From NCBI RefSeq assembly GCF_002735705.1, contig NZ_PDZL01000015.1:1-64000 (forward strand): a DNA stretch of 64,000 nt, read 5' to 3'. The position numbers and the translations under genes are program-made. This stretch comes from Janthinobacterium sp. BJB426. GTDB taxonomy: Bacteria; Pseudomonadota; Gammaproteobacteria; Burkholderiales; Burkholderiaceae_D. The number at the start of each line of letters is the position of its first letter. Position 1 is the stretch's first letter. The notes below the pieces were generated by a model, which saw nothing but the letters and a program-made list of their open reading frames with translations, searched no databases and was not told where the DNA came from. Of this stretch, positions 46,930 through 55,324 are shown piece by piece.

Positions 46930-49900
46930 ATGGCAGAGAACCTGAACCAAACCATCACCGGCGGCGCCAGCGAGCGCAAGCAGGACAAGATCATCGAACT
47001 GCGCCCGACCCTGTTCATCGGCATCGGCGGCACGGGCATGCAGGTGCTGATGCGCGTGCGCCGGCGTATCCTCAACACCCTGTGGGGCGGCGCGGGCAAC
47101 CGCACGCGCATCGAGGGCTTGGCCGACTTTCCCATCGCGCAATTCATCCATTTCGACCTCGACAATGGCGCCGTGATCGAAAGCGGCGAGTCGCAGGCGA
47201 AGGACTTGCAGTTCGACCAGGTGAAGTTCACGGACGACGACAAGGTGGTCGAATCGTTCGACATGGACAAGTACAGCCGCGATGAAGATTCCTTGGAGAA
47301 ATATCCGCACATTAAGGAGTGGCTGCCGCTGACGCCGCAGCGCATCCGCGAACTGCGTTTCGACATGAGCAGCGGCGCCGGCCAGATCCGCGCCGTGTCG
47401 CGCCTGTATTTCTTCGATAAATATGCAAAAATCCGCGACAAGATCCGCTTGAAGCTGAAAGCGTTGAAGGCGGGCCTGTCGCACGAGCGCCAGCTGGCCG
47501 AGCTGGGTTTGCGCATGGAAACGAACCGTTTCCGCATCGTCATCGTCGGCTCCGTCGCGGGCGGCACGGGTTCCGGTTCCTTCCTGGACATGGGCTTGCT
47601 GGCGCGCTGGCTGGCGCGCAGCGAAGTGGGCGCGGCCGACGTCGAGCTGATGCTGTTCTTGCCGACCGGCTACACCAAGGCCAACAAGGACCGGGTCGAG
47701 GCCAACGGTTACGCGGCGCTGATGGAGCTGGAATCGGCGATGATGGGCAACAAGGGCTATGTTGGACGCTGGGATGCGTATGACCGCCCGGAACTGACGC
47801 GCGAGCCGTACAGCGAGGTTTACCTGATCGATTCGGGCAACCTTGCCCAGCAGCACACCAAGGATGTCAGCGACGTCTACCATATGGTGGCCGATTCGCT
47901 GTTCGAGGATTTCGCCTCGGCCGACTTCGCGCGCGCCAAGCGTTCGATCGCCGTCAACCAGGCGCAGCACAAGAATTCGCTGTACAACGCGCCCGTGCCG
48001 CAAGACCGCTTCGGCGACATGCGCCTGTATTTCTCGAAGCGCTTTTCCTCGTTCGGCATGGCCGTGCTCGATACGCGCCAGGAAGCGGCGCGCGACGAGC
48101 GGGCTCACCGCTGGGCCGGCGCCATGCTGCAAGCGTTCTTTGGCGTGGGCGGCACGGATGCGGGCGCCAACCGGGCCACGGATACGCAGCGCGATAATTT
48201 CCTCGCTGCCAATATGTTCCTGAAGGGCACGCCGTTCAGCGATTTCCCCGAGTTTTCCGACAAGAGCATCGAACTGAAGCGTTCCAGCGGCGACTTCATC
48301 GATTTCCGCGTCGTCGACGAATTGCTGGAAGACCGCCACGGCCACTTGCTGGCCGGCGTGGAAAACCGGGTCAATACGCGCATCAACGATATCCGCACGG
48401 GCTTCGACCGCAGCGAATGGCCGGCTCAGGTGCGCGACGCCATGAAACACCTGGAACGCGACGCCGTGCGCGACCAGGATTCCACGGCCGACACGACGGA
48501 AGACCGCATCAGCAAGCGCCGCCGCGAAGTGCTGGAAGACGTCAAGAAAGTCGTGCGAGACCAGCTGTATGGCTACCTGGACAACAAGGAATTCGGCGGC
48601 CTGGAATACGTGCTGTCGCTGGTGGAGCAGATCAAGGACCGCATCGAGGCGCCGGGCAGCGGCTTGACGGCGCAGATCGGCAACAATGCCGAGCGCTATC
48701 GCGAAATCAAGGAAGCCGTGCGCTCGCGCGAGTACGAGCGCCTGTTGAACAACCTGGAGCAGACGCGCAGCACCTTCGGTTTCCTCAGCAATGGCGAAAA
48801 GCAGGCCGGCGTGGTGATGGATCATTTGCGCACGGAAATGGCGAATGCCCTGAAATTCCATTTGCGCGCCAAGGCGGCGGACGAGTCCGTCATCCTGCTG
48901 GGCGAACTGTCGCGCTGGCTGGGCAACCGTATCGGCGTCGACGCGCAAGGCCGCGCCCAGTGGAATGGCCTGGTGGGCGAGCTGCAAACGGGCCGCGAAG
49001 GCGTGCTGGCCATGCTGGCGGAACTCAAAACGGCCAATACCATCCTGCAGAAGGACCTGGACAAGGAACACGCGACCCTGATCGTCATTCCCGTCACGGA
49101 AAAAGATATTGCGCTGCCATCGGCGGCCACCTTGCGCCAGTGGGCCGATGAAGCGTTCAAGGACATGGGCGGCTCGAAAGCCCTGTTCCCCATGTTGGCC
49201 GAACCGGCGCAGCGGGGCTTGATCCTGGCCAAGGTCACGCGCATGGCCGAAAACATGATCGCCACGGCGGGCTTGACCGAAGGGGCGACGAGCACGCCCG
49301 ACCCGCTGTTCGAGGCGCTGGAACAGATGGATGTATCCGAACGCCTGGACCGCTTCCGCAAGTTGCTGGCCTGCTCCATGCCATGGATCGACGCCAACAT
49401 GGCGGGCGATTTCACGGTCGTGTCGGACCAGTTCAAGTGCGTGATCGGTGTGGCCAACGCAGCCGCCTTCAAGGCGAAATTCGGCGCCGAGCTCGAATCG
49501 TGCGTGCCGACCCAGGTGGGCATCACGGTGAGCCAGCTGGAAATCGTCGAGACGGGTATCCGCGGGCGCGCCGTCTGCTATTGCGAGCTGGCCGGCGTGC
49601 CGATGACGGTGCTGCGCGGCCTGGAAGGCTGGCGCACCAGTTACCGCAAGGAAGGCGATAACGACAAGGCGCCGACCCACACGCACATCGATCCAACGCA
49701 ATTCACGCACCCGATCGCGCCGAACACGGACGAGATGAAGCGCCTGGCGGAAGACTTCGGCGAGTTCCTGCAAGCGATCATGCTGGGCGTGCTGACGCGC
49801 CACACGGGACGCGTCGTGCCGCCGGGCCAGTACCAGTTTGCCGTCGAACCGGGCGACTTGCGCCGCATCGGCAACGAACGGGCCGTCCGCCAGAACGGCA

Positions 49901-50628
49901 TGCCCGCCTCGTACGAGAAAAATATCGCGCTGCGCATCGAGGAAAAATTGACGGCGCTTGATGCTGTGCAGACGGCGGCCATGGCGGCGCTGGCAAAATA
50001 CTATGAGCGGGGCGTGTATGCGCCCAAGCTGGTGGCGCAGGCCGACGGCTCGCAGCTGCCCTACATCGGCTTTGGCAGCGCCATTTCCGCCGAAGTGGGC
50101 GCGCGTCTGCGCGAGTCGGCGCGCCGCAAGGGCATGGCCAGCGATGAACTCGACCGCACGGTGCAAGCCTTGCTGGGCCGCCTGAAGGAGTGGGCGAACG
50201 TCATCGGCGACTCCGACAGCGATGCATACGACTGGGAAGTGCGCGAGCCGGAAGCGGACGGCCAGCCCCGTTTGAAATATGCGATCAAGGGGGAAATGCT
50301 GGAAGCGGGGCGCCTCGAGCAATTGCTGCGCCCGGCCGGCGCGGCCGCTGCCCCGGCGGCAACCGCGTTCGGCATGGCGCCGCCACCGCTGGGCGGCATG
50401 CCGCCGCCGCTGGTGGAATACCAGTATTTTCTGGGCATAAACGGCCAGCAGCAGGGACCGTTCACGGCCCAGCAGATCGTGCAATACGTGCAGGCGGGAC
50501 AGGTCGTGCCAGCCACCACCAAGGTGTGGCGCGCCGGCTTGCCGGCCTGGGCCGACCTGGCCCAGTTCCCCGAACTGGCGCCCTTGTTCCTCAGCGCGCC
50601 GCCACCGTTGATGCCGCCGCCTCTGTGA
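46930..50628 (+). CDS. Large tubulin/FtsZ-like GTPase with C-terminal GYF_2-type domain
   Basis: A 1232-residue cytoplasmic protein. The N-terminal domain carries two nucleotide-binding signatures of the tubulin/FtsZ superfamily: F-I-G-I-G-G-T-G-M-Q near residues 29-38, and the glycine-rich T-signature equivalent G-G-T-G-S-G-S at 211-217. This places it with the divergent bacterial tubulin-like (Tubulin_2/FtsZ-like) proteins, which comparative genomics has linked to membrane remodelling. Residues from about 450 to 1080 are mostly charged helices, then a Pro/Ala-rich linker (about 1125-1160), and a domain with Y-F-L-G-I-N-G-Q-Q-Q-G-P-F-T and V-W-R-A-G-L-P-A-W that matches GYF_2 (DUF4339). It is the core of a six-gene operon. 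GTPase activity and polymerisation are inferred. Confidence 0.82.
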   Translation: MAENLNQTITGGASERKQDKIIELRPTLFIGIGGTGMQVLMRVRRRILNTLWGGAGNRTRIEGLADFPIAQFIHFDLDNGAVIESGESQAKDLQFDQVKFTDDDKVVESFDMDKYSRDEDSLEKYPHIKEWLPLTPQRIRELRFDMSSGAGQIRAVSRLYFFDKYAKIRDKIRLKLKALKAGLSHERQLAELGLRMETNRFRIVIVGSVAGGTGSGSFLDMGLLARWLARSEVGAADVELMLFLPTGYTKANKDRVEANGYAALMELESAMMGNKGYVGRWDAYDRPELTREPYSEVYLIDSGNLAQQHTKDVSDVYHMVADSLFEDFASADFARAKRSIAVNQAQHKNSLYNAPVPQDRFGDMRLYFSKRFSSFGMAVLDTRQEAARDERAHRWAGAMLQAFFGVGGTDAGANRATDTQRDNFLAANMFLKGTPFSDFPEFSDKSIELKRSSGDFIDFRVVDELLEDRHGHLLAGVENRVNTRINDIRTGFDRSEWPAQVRDAMKHLERDAVRDQDSTADTTEDRISKRRREVLEDVKKVVRDQLYGYLDNKEFGGLEYVLSLVEQIKDRIEAPGSGLTAQIGNNAERYREIKEAVRSREYERLLNNLEQTRSTFGFLSNGEKQAGVVMDHLRTEMANALKFHLRAKAADESVILLGELSRWLGNRIGVDAQGRAQWNGLVGELQTGREGVLAMLAELKTANTILQKDLDKEHATLIVIPVTEKDIALPSAATLRQWADEAFKDMGGSKALFPMLAEPAQRGLILAKVTRMAENMIATAGLTEGATSTPDPLFEALEQMDVSERLDRFRKLLACSMPWIDANMAGDFTVVSDQFKCVIGVANAAAFKAKFGAELESCVPTQVGITVSQLEIVETGIRGRAVCYCELAGVPMTVLRGLEGWRTSYRKEGDNDKAPTHTHIDPTQFTHPIAPNTDEMKRLAEDFGEFLQAIMLGVLTRHTGRVVPPGQYQFAVEPGDLRRIGNERAVRQNGMPASYEKNIALRIEEKLTALDAVQTAAMAALAKYYERGVYAPKLVAQADGSQLPYIGFGSAISAEVGARLRESARRKGMASDELDRTVQALLGRLKEWANVIGDSDSDAYDWEVREPEADGQPRLKYAIKGEMLEAGRLEQLLRPAGAAAAPAATAFGMAPPPLGGMPPPLVEYQYFLGINGQQQGPFTAQQIVQYVQAGQVVPATTKVWRAGLPAWADLAQFPELAPLFLSAPPPLMPPPL

Positions 50629-50661
50629 ACGCTGGAATGACGTTGGAATGAAGGATTAGTT

Positions 50662-51870
50662 TTGGATATCTGCAACAAATGCAAGACGGGCCTGTGGACC
50701 GTTGTCAGCCATTGCCCGTACTGTGGCCACGCGGTGGCTGGCGCGGCCAGGCCAGCTGTGGCCGTGCCACCTCCGCTGCCCGTGCCGCCGCCAGTAGCGT
50801 CCAAGCCGCCGCCCGTGCCGGTGGCGCCCGCGCCGAAGCCGAAACCAGCGCCGGTGCCGGTGTCCGCACCGGCGGCCGTGCCGCCGCCAGCGCCGTCTAA
50901 GCCGGCCCAGCCGAAAGCCGTGCCCAAGCCCGTGCCGGCAGCGCCACCGGCATCAACCGAACGGTCATCGCCGCCGCGCAAGTGGCTGCGCTGGCTGGGC
51001 GGCATCGCCGCGCTGGCAGCCGTCATCGTCTACATGAATGGCAAGCCGGGCGGCAAGAATGAATCGGCCTGCAATGACGCCATCGACAGCGGCCTGAAAC
51101 TGGTGGCAAATGGCAGCCTGGACGGCGCCCGCCAGAAGCTGGCGACGGCAAAGAATGTGTGTACGGGCAAGTCCAGCGCCAAGGCGGACGATTTGCAGGC
51201 GGCGATCGGCAAGGCCGGCGCCGCATCGGGCGGTTGCCAGCGCGGCGTGCGCGCCATCGAGCGCAATATTGATGGGCATCAATTGCAAAGCGCCGCCAGG
51301 GGCATTGCCGCGCTTGACGCCGATTGCGCGGGCGCATCGAGCGTGGATTCCTTGCGCAAGCAGCTGGCGCGCCAGCAGGCGGCAGCCGCGTCCGTGCTGG
51401 TGGGCGTGCGCCAGGCGCTCGATGGCAAGGATGCGACGGCGGCAAGAAATGGCATCGCCCGGCTGGAAGCCATCGACCGCGAAGCGGTGGAATTGCCGCA
51501 GTTGAAGGCCGATGTGCAGGCACTGTCTGCGGCAGCGGAGCCTGCCCCGGCACCCGTGGAAACGGCACCGGCCCGCGTCGTGCCAACGGAACCTGCGCCC
51601 GCGCGCGCGGTCGAACGTCCAGCGGTGGCCGAACGCCGTCCGCCGGAAACGCCGTCCGTCGATAGCGGCGCGGCCATGCGTAACGAAATGGCGCAATCGT
51701 TCTTGCGCGACGCCGAGCGTTCTTTGCTGGAAGGTAAGTTCGATGCGGCGAAGACGTATCTGGAAAGCGCGCGTCGCGTCGATCCGGGCAATGCGCGCAT
51801 CGACAATCTGTCGCGCCGCATCCGCGAGCGCGAACGGCAAGTGCTGCAGACGGAAACAACGATCAATTAG
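50662..51870 (+). CDS. Zinc-ribbon, proline-rich, single-pass membrane protein
   Basis: A 402-residue protein starting at a TTG, with AAGGA 6 bases upstream. The first 23 residues form a zinc ribbon (C-N-K-C and C-P-Y-C). A Pro/Ala/Val-rich linker of about 75 residues follows, then a transmembrane helix near 112-128 (W-L-G-G-I-A-A-L-A-A-V-I-V-Y). The C-terminal part, probably periplasmic, consists of helical repeats with paired cysteines (S-A-C-N-D, K-N-V-C, G-G-C-Q, D-A-D-C-A), a second Pro/Ala linker, and a final TPR-like pair of helices (S-L-L-E-G-K-F-D-A-A-K-T-Y-L-E-S-A). It lies between the tubulin-like and lipoprotein genes. It looks like a structural connector across the inner membrane. 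Confidence 0.72.
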   Translation: MDICNKCKTGLWTVVSHCPYCGHAVAGAARPAVAVPPPLPVPPPVASKPPPVPVAPAPKPKPAPVPVSAPAAVPPPAPSKPAQPKAVPKPVPAAPPASTERSSPPRKWLRWLGGIAALAAVIVYMNGKPGGKNESACNDAIDSGLKLVANGSLDGARQKLATAKNVCTGKSSAKADDLQAAIGKAGAASGGCQRGVRAIERNIDGHQLQSAARGIAALDADCAGASSVDSLRKQLARQQAAAASVLVGVRQALDGKDATAARNGIARLEAIDREAVELPQLKADVQALSAAAEPAPAPVETAPARVVPTEPAPARAVERPAVAERRPPETPSVDSGAAMRNEMAQSFLRDAERSLLEGKFDAAKTYLESARRVDPGNARIDNLSRRIRERERQVLQTETTIN

Positions 51871-51887
51871 AAATCTGGGAAATCATC

Positions 51888-52634
51888 ATGCTGAATCACA
51901 CCACCTTGCGGACGGCCGCTGCGCTGACCATCGCCGCCATGCTGGCCGGCTGCGCCACGGCGCCGATGAGCCCGAACGGCGTGCGCCAGGACGCTTCCTA
52001 TCCGCAAGGTGGAAGCCAGGCGGCCACGGATGAGGACCCGTGCAGCGTAGGCACGACGGCCGCGGCCGGCGCGGCCGTGGGGGCGCTGCTGGGTGCGCTG
52101 GCCGGCGGCAAGAATGGCGCGCTGAAGGGCGCGGCCATCGGCGGCGGCCTGGCGGCGGCCGGTTGCCTGGCCATCAATGTCAATTCGCGCCAGACCAAGA
52201 CGGCGGCGCAGGCGGACCGCGACTACATCCGCACACGCGGCGCACTGCCGCGCGAACCGCAAGTGGTGTCGTACACGCCGCAGCTGAGCGCGTCGACCGT
52301 CAAGCGCGGCCAGCCGTTCAAGGTGAATTCGGTGGTGGAGTTGGTCAACGGCAGCGCGCAAAGCGTCAACGACGTGCGTGAAGAGCTGGTGGTGCTCGAC
52401 CCGCAAGGCCAGCCATTCAAGTCCGGTTCGAAATCCCTGGCCAGCAACAACAAGTCGGGCGGGCGCTTTGAAAACTCGTTCGAGCTGACCTTGCCGGCCG
52501 GCGTGTCGCAGGGCGTGTATGGCGTCAAGACGAATTTGTACGTGAACGGCAAGCTGGCCGCCACGCGCGACTTGCGCACGCAACTGGTGATGCTGGATGC
52601 GGACGGTGCCGCGCCGCAGTTGGCGCAGCGTTAA
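51888..52634 (+). CDS. Glycine-zipper lipoprotein, last gene of the tubulin-like operon
   Basis: A 248-residue protein with a lipoprotein signal (M-L-A-G-C at about 17-21). The early mature region has a glycine zipper of about 40 residues ([24 protein letters not shown] as alternating small residues), a motif found in outer-membrane and pore-associated proteins. A beta-rich C-terminal domain follows ([35 protein letters not shown]), resembling an immunoglobulin-like fold. It starts 17 bp after the zinc-ribbon gene with AATC spacing and a weak GGGAAA. It probably supplies the outer-membrane end of the system. Its 3' end overlaps converging trmL by 4 bp. Confidence 0.75.
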   Translation: MLNHTTLRTAAALTIAAMLAGCATAPMSPNGVRQDASYPQGGSQAATDEDPCSVGTTAAAGAAVGALLGALAGGKNGALKGAAIGGGLAAAGCLAINVNSRQTKTAAQADRDYIRTRGALPREPQVVSYTPQLSASTVKRGQPFKVNSVVELVNGSAQSVNDVREELVVLDPQGQPFKSGSKSLASNNKSGGRFENSFELTLPAGVSQGVYGVKTNLYVNGKLAATRDLRTQLVMLDADGAAPQLAQR

Positions 52635-53101
52635 GCTCCCCCAGAGTAGCCGTGCTGGCGCCAAGCCTCGTAGACGACCACGGCCACCGTATTCGACAGA
52701 TTCAAACTGCGGTTATCGGGGCGCATCGGCAGGCGGATGCGTTGCTCGGCAGGAAAACCGTCGCGCAGGGCCGGATCGAGGCCTTTTGTTTCCGAGCCGA
52801 ACACGAACACGTCGCCCGGGAGGAAGGCCACGTCGCCGAACGGGCGCGAGCCGCGCGTCGTCATGGCGAACATGCGGGCCGGGTCGGGCTGGGTATCGGC
52901 CAGGAACGCGTCCCAGTTCTTGTGCACCTTCATCTTGGCGTAATCGTGGTAATCGAGGCCGGCGCGCTTCATCTTGGCATCGTCGAGCGGAAAGCCCAGC
53001 GGTTCGACCAGATGCAGCTGCGCGCCCGTGTTTGCGCACAGGCGGATGACGTTGCCCGTATTGGGCGGGATTTCAGGTTCTACCAAAACAACGTGAAACA
53101 A
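52631..53101 (-). CDS. trmL: tRNA (cytidine/uridine-34-2'-O)-methyltransferase
   Basis: SPOUT-class methyltransferase that modifies the wobble base of tRNA-Leu isoacceptors. The 156 residues carry [18 protein letters not shown] at the N-terminus and the trefoil-knot AdoMet-binding motifs [10 protein letters not shown] and [21 protein letters not shown], all close to the TrmL/YibK consensus. The gene runs downstream of comF with a 27-bp gap and is probably in the same transcript. Confidence 0.94.
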   Translation of the reverse strand: MFHVVLVEPEIPPNTGNVIRLCANTGAQLHLVEPLGFPLDDAKMKRAGLDYHDYAKMKVHKNWDAFLADTQPDPARMFAMTTRGSRPFGDVAFLPGDVFVFGSETKGLDPALRDGFPAEQRIRLPMRPDNRSLNLSNTVAVVVYEAWRQHGYSGGA

Positions 53102-53128
53102 AATGCTCTCCTCATATATATAACTAAT

Positions 53129-53878
53129 TCAATGCGGCGGCGTGCGCGCCACCACCAATATGCTGACCCTGGCTGCGCCTGCGCTCTTGCAGGCGGCCGC
53201 CAGCGCGTTGACGGTATGGCCGCTGCTCATCACGTCGTCGACGATGCCGACATGGCACCCTTGCAATGACGGCGCGTGTTCCGGCGCGATGGCGAACGCG
53301 TGCGCCAGGTTGGCTTGCCGTTCTTGCGGCGCCACGCCGCTTTGCGCCCGGGTTTCGCGCACCCGCTGCGCCAGGCGGGGCTGTAAAGGCACGTCCAGCA
53401 GGCGCGCCAGCGGGCGGGCAATTTCCAGCGCCTGATTAAAACCCCGTTCGGCCAGCCGGGCCGGGCCCAGCGGCACGGGACATAGCAGTTGCGGCACCTC
53501 CCAAGCTGGTTGTTGTTGAATGGCAACATGCAGCAGCTTTGCCAACAGGGGCGCCAGCGCCAGGCGCGCGCCGAATTTCAGTTGCAGCAGTAACTGGTCG
53601 ACGGGCGCCGCATAGTCAAACGCCGTGACGGTGGCGTCATACGCGGGGCGCTGGCGCAGACAGCGTCCGCACAGTGTTGCCACATCGTCGAGCGGATTGG
53701 CGCACTGGCGGCAGCGGGGGCGCAGCAGACCCAGATACTGCGCGCGGCAGGGCGGGCACAGCACTTGCGGGCAGCCGATGCCGCACAGCGCGCACTGGGC
53801 CGGCAGCACCGTGGCGCCCAGCCACTGGCGCAGCGCCTGCCAGGCGGCCTCAAGGCGGAGTTGGGTGGCCGTCCGCAT
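53129..53878 (-). CDS. comF: ComF family phosphoribosyltransferase-like protein
   Basis: A 249-residue protein of the ComF/GntX family. The N-terminal zinc ribbon is visible as C-A-L-C...C-P-P-C and C-R-Q-C...C-G-R-C. The C-terminal PRTase-fold domain has L-C-P-V-P-L-G-P-A-R-L-A-E-R-G-F-N-Q-A and the diphosphate-binding V-G-I-V-D-D-V-M-S-S-G-H-T. Homologues are needed for DNA uptake during transformation, probably on the cytoplasmic side. Its co-occurrence with pilT/pilU elsewhere in the window is compatible with competence, but the genes are not linked. Confidence 0.92.
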   Translation of the reverse strand: MRTATQLRLEAAWQALRQWLGATVLPAQCALCGIGCPQVLCPPCRAQYLGLLRPRCRQCANPLDDVATLCGRCLRQRPAYDATVTAFDYAAPVDQLLLQLKFGARLALAPLLAKLLHVAIQQQPAWEVPQLLCPVPLGPARLAERGFNQALEIARPLARLLDVPLQPRLAQRVRETRAQSGVAPQERQANLAHAFAIAPEHAPSLQGCHVGIVDDVMSSGHTVNALAAACKSAGAARVSILVVARTPPH

Positions 53879-53935
53879 CGCGATGGCGTCGTTCCATGTA
53901 CACTGCCGACATTATCTCACCTCACCCGATTCAAC

Positions 53936-54859
53936 ATGCCAGTTCCCACCAGTCCGCCCAAAATGAGTGCGCCCATCGATGCGGTGCAAGTACGCGATTT
54001 CTTTTCCCGTCCGGCGCGCGTCGCGCCATCGGACTTCCTGCGCCGCGAAGTGTCGGCACGCATGCACGAGCGCCTGGAGCTGGTGAAAATCACGCCGCAC
54101 CGCGTGCTCGACGCCGGCTGTGGGCCTGGCGCGGATCTGGCGCAGTTGCAAAAGGATTATCCCGCTGCGCAGATTATCGGTCTCGATGCAGCGCAAGCGA
54201 TGATGCAGGCGGCGCGCGCGCCCGCGTCGAAACTGGCGAGCCTGAACCAGTTCCTCAGCAAACTGCTGCCGGCCAAGGCGGGCGTGGATTTATTGTGCGG
54301 CGACCTCGGCGATTTGCCGCTGGCGCAGGGCAGCATCGACCTCGTGTGGTCGAACCTGGCGCTGCATTGGCATGCCCAGCCCGACCGTGTGTTTGCCGAA
54401 TGGCGGCGCGCGCTGCGTCTCGATGGCTTGCTGATGTTTTCCTGTTTCGGTCCCGACACCTTCCGCGAAGTGCGCGACGCCTTTGCCGAGGCCGATTTAT
54501 ATCCGCATGCCTTGCCCTTTGTCGACATGCACGACTTTGGCGACATGCTGGTCGAGACGGGTTTTTCCACGCCCGTGCTGGACATGGAAATCATCACTGT
54601 CACCTACGACACGGCGGAAAAATTGCTGGCGGACGTGCGCGCCTTTGGCGGCAATCCGCTGACCACGCGGCGGCGCGGTCTGATGGGCAAGGCGGCCTGG
54701 CAGCGCATGCTGGCCGCGCTGGAAAAGATGCGCCGTCCCGATGGCAAGCTGGGTCTGAGTTTCGAGGTGATCTATGGCCACGCCTTCCGTCCCGCGCCGC
54801 GCGTGACGCGCAATGGCGAGGCGATCATCCGCTTCGACCTGCCGCGAAAACCCAAATAA
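53936..54859 (+). CDS. BioC-like SAM-dependent methyltransferase
   Basis: Class I methyltransferase of 307 residues. Motif I V-L-D-A-G-C-G-P-G-A-D-L lies near residue 57, followed by I-I-G-L-D-A-A and D-L-V-W-S-N-L-A-L-H-W. The order and the W-S-N-L-A-L-H-W segment are close to BioC, which methylates malonyl-ACP to start biotin synthesis, and the family lies opposite comF in relatives. No bio genes are adjacent, so the BioC assignment is likely but unproven. A second in-frame ATG at 53963 (M-S-A-P-I-D) is an alternative start. Confidence 0.82.
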   Translation: MPVPTSPPKMSAPIDAVQVRDFFSRPARVAPSDFLRREVSARMHERLELVKITPHRVLDAGCGPGADLAQLQKDYPAAQIIGLDAAQAMMQAARAPASKLASLNQFLSKLLPAKAGVDLLCGDLGDLPLAQGSIDLVWSNLALHWHAQPDRVFAEWRRALRLDGLLMFSCFGPDTFREVRDAFAEADLYPHALPFVDMHDFGDMLVETGFSTPVLDMEIITVTYDTAEKLLADVRAFGGNPLTTRRRGLMGKAAWQRMLAALEKMRRPDGKLGLSFEVIYGHAFRPAPRVTRNGEAIIRFDLPRKPK

Positions 54860-54967
54860 AAGTGTAAAGAAACCGACACTTGGTCGCCATCCGCGCATGG
54901 ATGTTGCAGCAACCGTTGCAAAGCGCGCGGCGGCCGGGAGTAGGGCGCGCACAAAGCCGATTATTGC

Positions 54968-55324
54968 TTGATGGATTCAAGTTTACTTGATTATAATCGT
55001 TGATTGTTTGTCAGCTTGTTAAGTAGAAAAAACAAGGGCTGCATACAAAATAAAAAAAACAAAGCAAGACTAATTCGAAGTTACTGCATTAGTATAGTAA
55101 CCATCTTCCACACAAGGCCATTTCAGTGTGGGGAAGAAAAACAGGGTTCCAGCATGGTTGTCCGTCAGCGTTTTGGCGTCGGCAGCCAGCATGGAATTCG
55201 CTGGTGCTTGACGCACATGGCCGCATTCTGGCCGTGTTGCTTTCATGGAGGAGCGGCAGCGGTCCAGTACGGAGAAGTCCGCAGCCGTTTAAAATATCAT
55301 TATTTTTGGGTGGTTGGGGAAAAC
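54968..55324 (+). promoter_or_regulatory. Promoter and long structured leader of the cytochrome oxidase operon
   Basis: TTGATG (54968-54973) and a perfect TATAAT (54992-54997) with 18-bp spacing predict a transcript starting near 55004, about 320 nt before the coxB ATG. The leader contains consecutive hairpins, GTTACT with AGTAAC (55080-55085, 55096-55101) and CCACAC with GTGTGG (55108-55113, 55126-55131), and an A-rich segment (55026-55066). No gene in the leader is convincing, although the coxB frame stays open through it. Confidence 0.6.

Noticed and set aside
46243-50484. Very long open frame on the minus strand opposite the tubulin-like gene
   Set aside because: Arises from GC-rich codon structure; its translation is Arg/His/Gln-rich with no recognisable motif, while the plus strand has clear tubulin and GYF_2 motifs.
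55004-55324. In-frame N-terminal extension of coxB
   Set aside because: Continuing the frame upstream would place 107 non-conserved residues before an obvious signal peptide; the region fits a leader RNA better.
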